From the NCBI GenBank assembly GCA_031277355.1, contig JAITMN010000317.1:1-8840 (forward strand): a stretch of DNA of 8,840 nucleotides, in the 5' to 3' direction. The notes beneath the pieces were generated by a model. The model saw only the letters and a list, made by a program, of their open reading frames with translations, had not been told where the DNA came from and did no database searches. This stretch comes from Nevskiaceae bacterium (GTDB lineage Bacteria; Pseudomonadota; Gammaproteobacteria; Steroidobacterales; Steroidobacteraceae). Positions 7,701 to 8,840 of this stretch are shown here, piece by piece (positions within the stretch are counted from its first letter, which is position 1; every line of letters begins with the position of its first letter). The position numbers and the translations under genes were made by a program.

Positions 7701-8011
7701 GGCATCTGCCGTCGGTGAAGAGCACGCAGTTCGTCACCGATCCGACCACCACGGTTCAGGGCACCGGCTCGTATGACATCTTCGGCCTGACGGGCAACTG
7801 GGATATCAACGACAAGGTGACGATCAGCGGCGGCGTCGACAATCTGTTCGATCGCGAGCCCAACTGGACCGGCGCTGGTCAGGTGTTCAACATCCCGTTG
7901 GAGAATGGTGGTCCGGGCACTGTCATCTCCGATGGTTATGGGTCAACCAACGCCGGTTACTACGATGTGCTGGGCCGCCGGTACTTCGTGAACGTGCGGC
8001 TGCGTTTCTAA
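4712..8011 (+). CDS. TonB-dependent outer-membrane receptor
   Basis: The 1,099-residue protein has a signal peptide (about residues 1-30, cut near GVAG), then LAEVTVTGSRI (41-51), the TonB-box-like start common in large proteobacterial receptors. The plug domain (about 59-175) carries VNMRGLGANRTLVLVDGRR, SIPSAALESVEIISGGASAVYGADALAGVTNF-type signatures. A long beta-barrel with alternating aromatic strands follows and ends at GRRYFVNVRLRF, with the terminal Phe expected for BAM-assembled proteins. It should import a ligand across the outer membrane using energy from TonB-ExbB-ExbD. The ligand is unknown: siderophore, sugar, peptide or other complex compound are all possible, and no regulator or partner gene is adjacent. 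The barrel has just eight cysteines after residue 400, in four near pairs (429/435, 570/585, 754/778, 868/888), probably disulfides in external loops. No other Cys occurs. The gene appears intact, without frameshift. Confidence 0.95.
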   Translation: MERFIRRMTVGASVAAILGTMSLWSPVGVAGEAAGGAEDGLAEVTVTGSRIVRRDLDAASPIVTVTSQAFDESSTMAVESVLNQLPQYVPSATQFNTSDTFASATNTPGISTVNMRGLGANRTLVLVDGRRAQPANSTLVVDTNSIPSAALESVEIISGGASAVYGADALAGVTNFKLRSNFEGIDMQFRTGITEQGDGEETRVSMLLGTRLAGSGNAMLGVEYYERGEVLATDRYWYPRAIKSSQTNTGSNVRMNGFSYAPSLTNMSNAARAEFQAAANALYPERPAGYTVRTTTSFYVDPNDPTHLYKVDLQGLGFLGDIENDPHYKIQPAGTLVQSNLDLRYSSPATRYSLFGKANFSFNDHVEAWSYVNFVNTTNRQVLQPSPGSLGAPDRGIPHGSAIYGPSLDPTTGDTLAEYQAGGLYGLSCPATGGCTNSQAFPVPAELASLLDARGPNVFLQTGRIFDPVTGVEIPAQGADADWNLAVTPDFLPARTIENTTNLFQVTAGLRGDLGLGDWTWEAYISHGATRVDLDYIGFMSTIRLRRLLTSPNYGRGATLTGTGSSSLTCTSGMPVFGGSLSDDCVAAVNGNYTDRTRLTQDIIEATAQGGLFNLPAGQVRAALGVTYRGNEFQYMPDAIRETNNISDSIAGVFAQANVFGKITVREIYGELLVPVLSDKFLAKSLELELGYRFSDYGTAGNVPTWKALVSWEPLDWMRFRGGYQLANRAPNINELFLDASSLAITYARGAEPCRADTRVISGNNPANPNRAAVQALCEALIGNTTSTFSDDPDNYTGGRGDGVMLEVSSGNRNLKSEKGETWTAGVVFRSPFEAAAISNATLAIDWYKAKITDAIALVSATTTYDLCFNVDGTSNPTYSIDDPNGVCRNIQRDENSGASTQTLSTYANTGTLNTSGFDVSLAWRSAMADLGMPNMPGSLMFNLAYSKLLEFKAQEFAGGNVLENAGTLARGGLFDWRLNGNLAYSAGNWTVGLNWRHLPSVKSTQFVTDPTTTVQGTGSYDIFGLTGNWDINDKVTISGGVDNLFDREPNWTGAGQVFNIPLENGGPGTVISDGYGSTNAGYYDVLGRRYFVNVRLRF

Positions 8012-8029
8012 GTCCATCCGTCTGTGTGT

Positions 8030-8058
8030 GGGGCCTGCGCTGTGAAGGCGCAGGCCCC
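8030..8058. terminator. Perfect hairpin between convergent genes, probable bidirectional terminator
   Basis: GGGGCCTGCGC (8030-8040) pairs perfectly with GCGCAGGCCCC (8048-8058) across a seven-base loop. It lies 18 bases after the stop of the TonB receptor gene and directly after the stop of the minus-strand methyltransferase gene, so it can serve both. There is no clear T-run on either strand, so it may act as a non-canonical terminator or as a 3' end protecting structure. Confidence 0.72.
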
Positions 8059-8059
8059 T

Positions 8060-8840
8060 TCACAATCTGCCCAACGAATTCTGCAACGCAAACCCTCGCA
8101 GCGGCCCTTCAACACCGCGCCCCAGCGCCATCGCCTTGAACGTCTCGCCCATCTGCGTGGGCATCACCAACTGACGCGCCTGATTCGCGCGACGCACGCG
8201 CGTTGATTCATCGGGGCTGTCGGCCACCGCTGCGTCCAAGCCCAACGACAGCAGCAATGCCGCCTGCGTGGTGTAGCCCAATACATCCAGATCAGCCGCA
8301 TCGCCGGCTTCAGCAACGCGCGTGAAATCCACCCAGGCGGTGATGTCTTCCAGGCCCGGATGCGCGAAGGGATCATCATGCGCGCGATGCCGATGATGGC
8401 AGCGCAGCGTGCCAGCGATGCGTGAGGGGTGGTAATACTCGCGTCGAGGCAGACCGTAATCGATGAACAGCGCCACGCCGCGCTGCATGGTTTGCGTCAA
8501 CGTGGCGACCCACGGGGCCGCACGCAGACACAGTTCGGATTCATAGTCATCCGGCCACGGCAGCGGCAGGCTCGCGCGAATTCGCACCACTTCATCTGCC
8601 AGCGCGGCGCTGGGCGGCGCGTCGCGCCAACACAGTTCGCCTGCGTCATCAAGGCCCACTCCACGCGCAACGATGTGATCGCTGCCTGCGCCAGTCTGCT
8701 CGCGTCTCCATGCGAAACATTCCACCGGCAACGCATCCAGCACTTCGTTCGCGACGATCATTCCCTGCCACGGTTGCGCTGGCGGCGCATCCAGCCATTC
8801 AACGCGATCGGCGAGCGTCGCGGGCAGTGTGGCGATCAAC
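8060..8840 (-). CDS. SAM-dependent methyltransferase, MidA/NDUFAF7 family, 5' end outside window
   Basis: The minus-strand frame is open to the right edge and stops with TGA at 8062-8060, so about 260 C-terminal residues are seen. Family members are near 390 residues, so the N-terminal SAM-binding glycine-rich part is off the window. Visible family marks are IVANEVLDALPV, the GVALFIDYGLPRREYYHP segment, GTLRCHHRHRAHDDPF, GLEDITAWVDFT and the C-terminal MPTQMGETFKAMALGR. Eukaryotic NDUFAF7/MidA methylates an arginine of a complex I subunit (NDUFS2); the bacterial role is not settled, so a complex I link is inference. The gene runs convergently to the TonB receptor gene, with only the hairpin between them. 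A TTG near the edge is not a credible start because family sequence continues upstream of it. Confidence 0.9.
   Translation of the reverse strand, partial: LIATLPATLADRVEWLDAPPAQPWQGMIVANEVLDALPVECFAWRREQTGAGSDHIVARGVGLDDAGELCWRDAPPSAALADEVVRIRASLPLPWPDDYESELCLRAAPWVATLTQTMQRGVALFIDYGLPRREYYHPSRIAGTLRCHHRHRAHDDPFAHPGLEDITAWVDFTRVAEAGDAADLDVLGYTTQAALLLSLGLDAAVADSPDESTRVRRANQARQLVMPTQMGETFKAMALGRGVEGPLRGFALQNSLGRL

Overview
The window looks like chromosome from a high-GC proteobacterium, most likely a gammaproteobacterium in the Xanthomonadales/Steroidobacterales/Nevskiales range. This placement is inferred from protein style. The Cca protein is the long HD-containing form with the HPQTHAEYALAR signature of beta/gammaproteobacteria. 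A very large TonB receptor with an EVTVTGSRI-type N-terminus, a PF10023-type aminopeptidase and a MidA-type methyltransferase also fit. No rRNA, tRNA, CRISPR array, insertion sequence, integrase or long repeat was found.

Layout: (1) 1-644, minus strand: a zinc aminopeptidase lipoprotein cut by the left edge. (2) A gap of about 50 bp separates it from the divergent gene at 695-2596, an exported gamma-glutamyltransferase-like Ntn hydrolase. (3) 2610-3257: a lone MT-A70 adenine methyltransferase. (4) 3273-4490: cca, the tRNA CCA-adding enzyme. The plus-strand genes ggt, MT-A70 and cca are separated by only 13 and 15 bp, so they may share a transcript although their jobs look unrelated. (5) 4491-4711: a leader region. 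(6) 4712-8011: a TonB-dependent outer-membrane receptor of 1,099 residues. (7) 8030-8058: a perfect 11-bp hairpin between convergent genes, probably a shared terminator. (8) 8060-8840, minus strand: a MidA/NDUFAF7-type SAM methyltransferase whose N-terminus lies beyond the right edge.

Three products (aminopeptidase, GGT-like enzyme, TonB receptor) act in the cell envelope and could together serve peptide or amide scavenging, but only their closeness suggests this. cca and the MidA-type gene are housekeeping genes. The MT-A70 gene is the most foreign-looking element. I see no convincing new multi-gene system. The best leads are the GGT-like protein that lacks the usual gamma-glutamyl-binding residues, the orphan MT-A70 gene next to cca, the Glu-for-Asp change in the Cca metal motif, and four closely spaced cysteine pairs in the receptor barrel.
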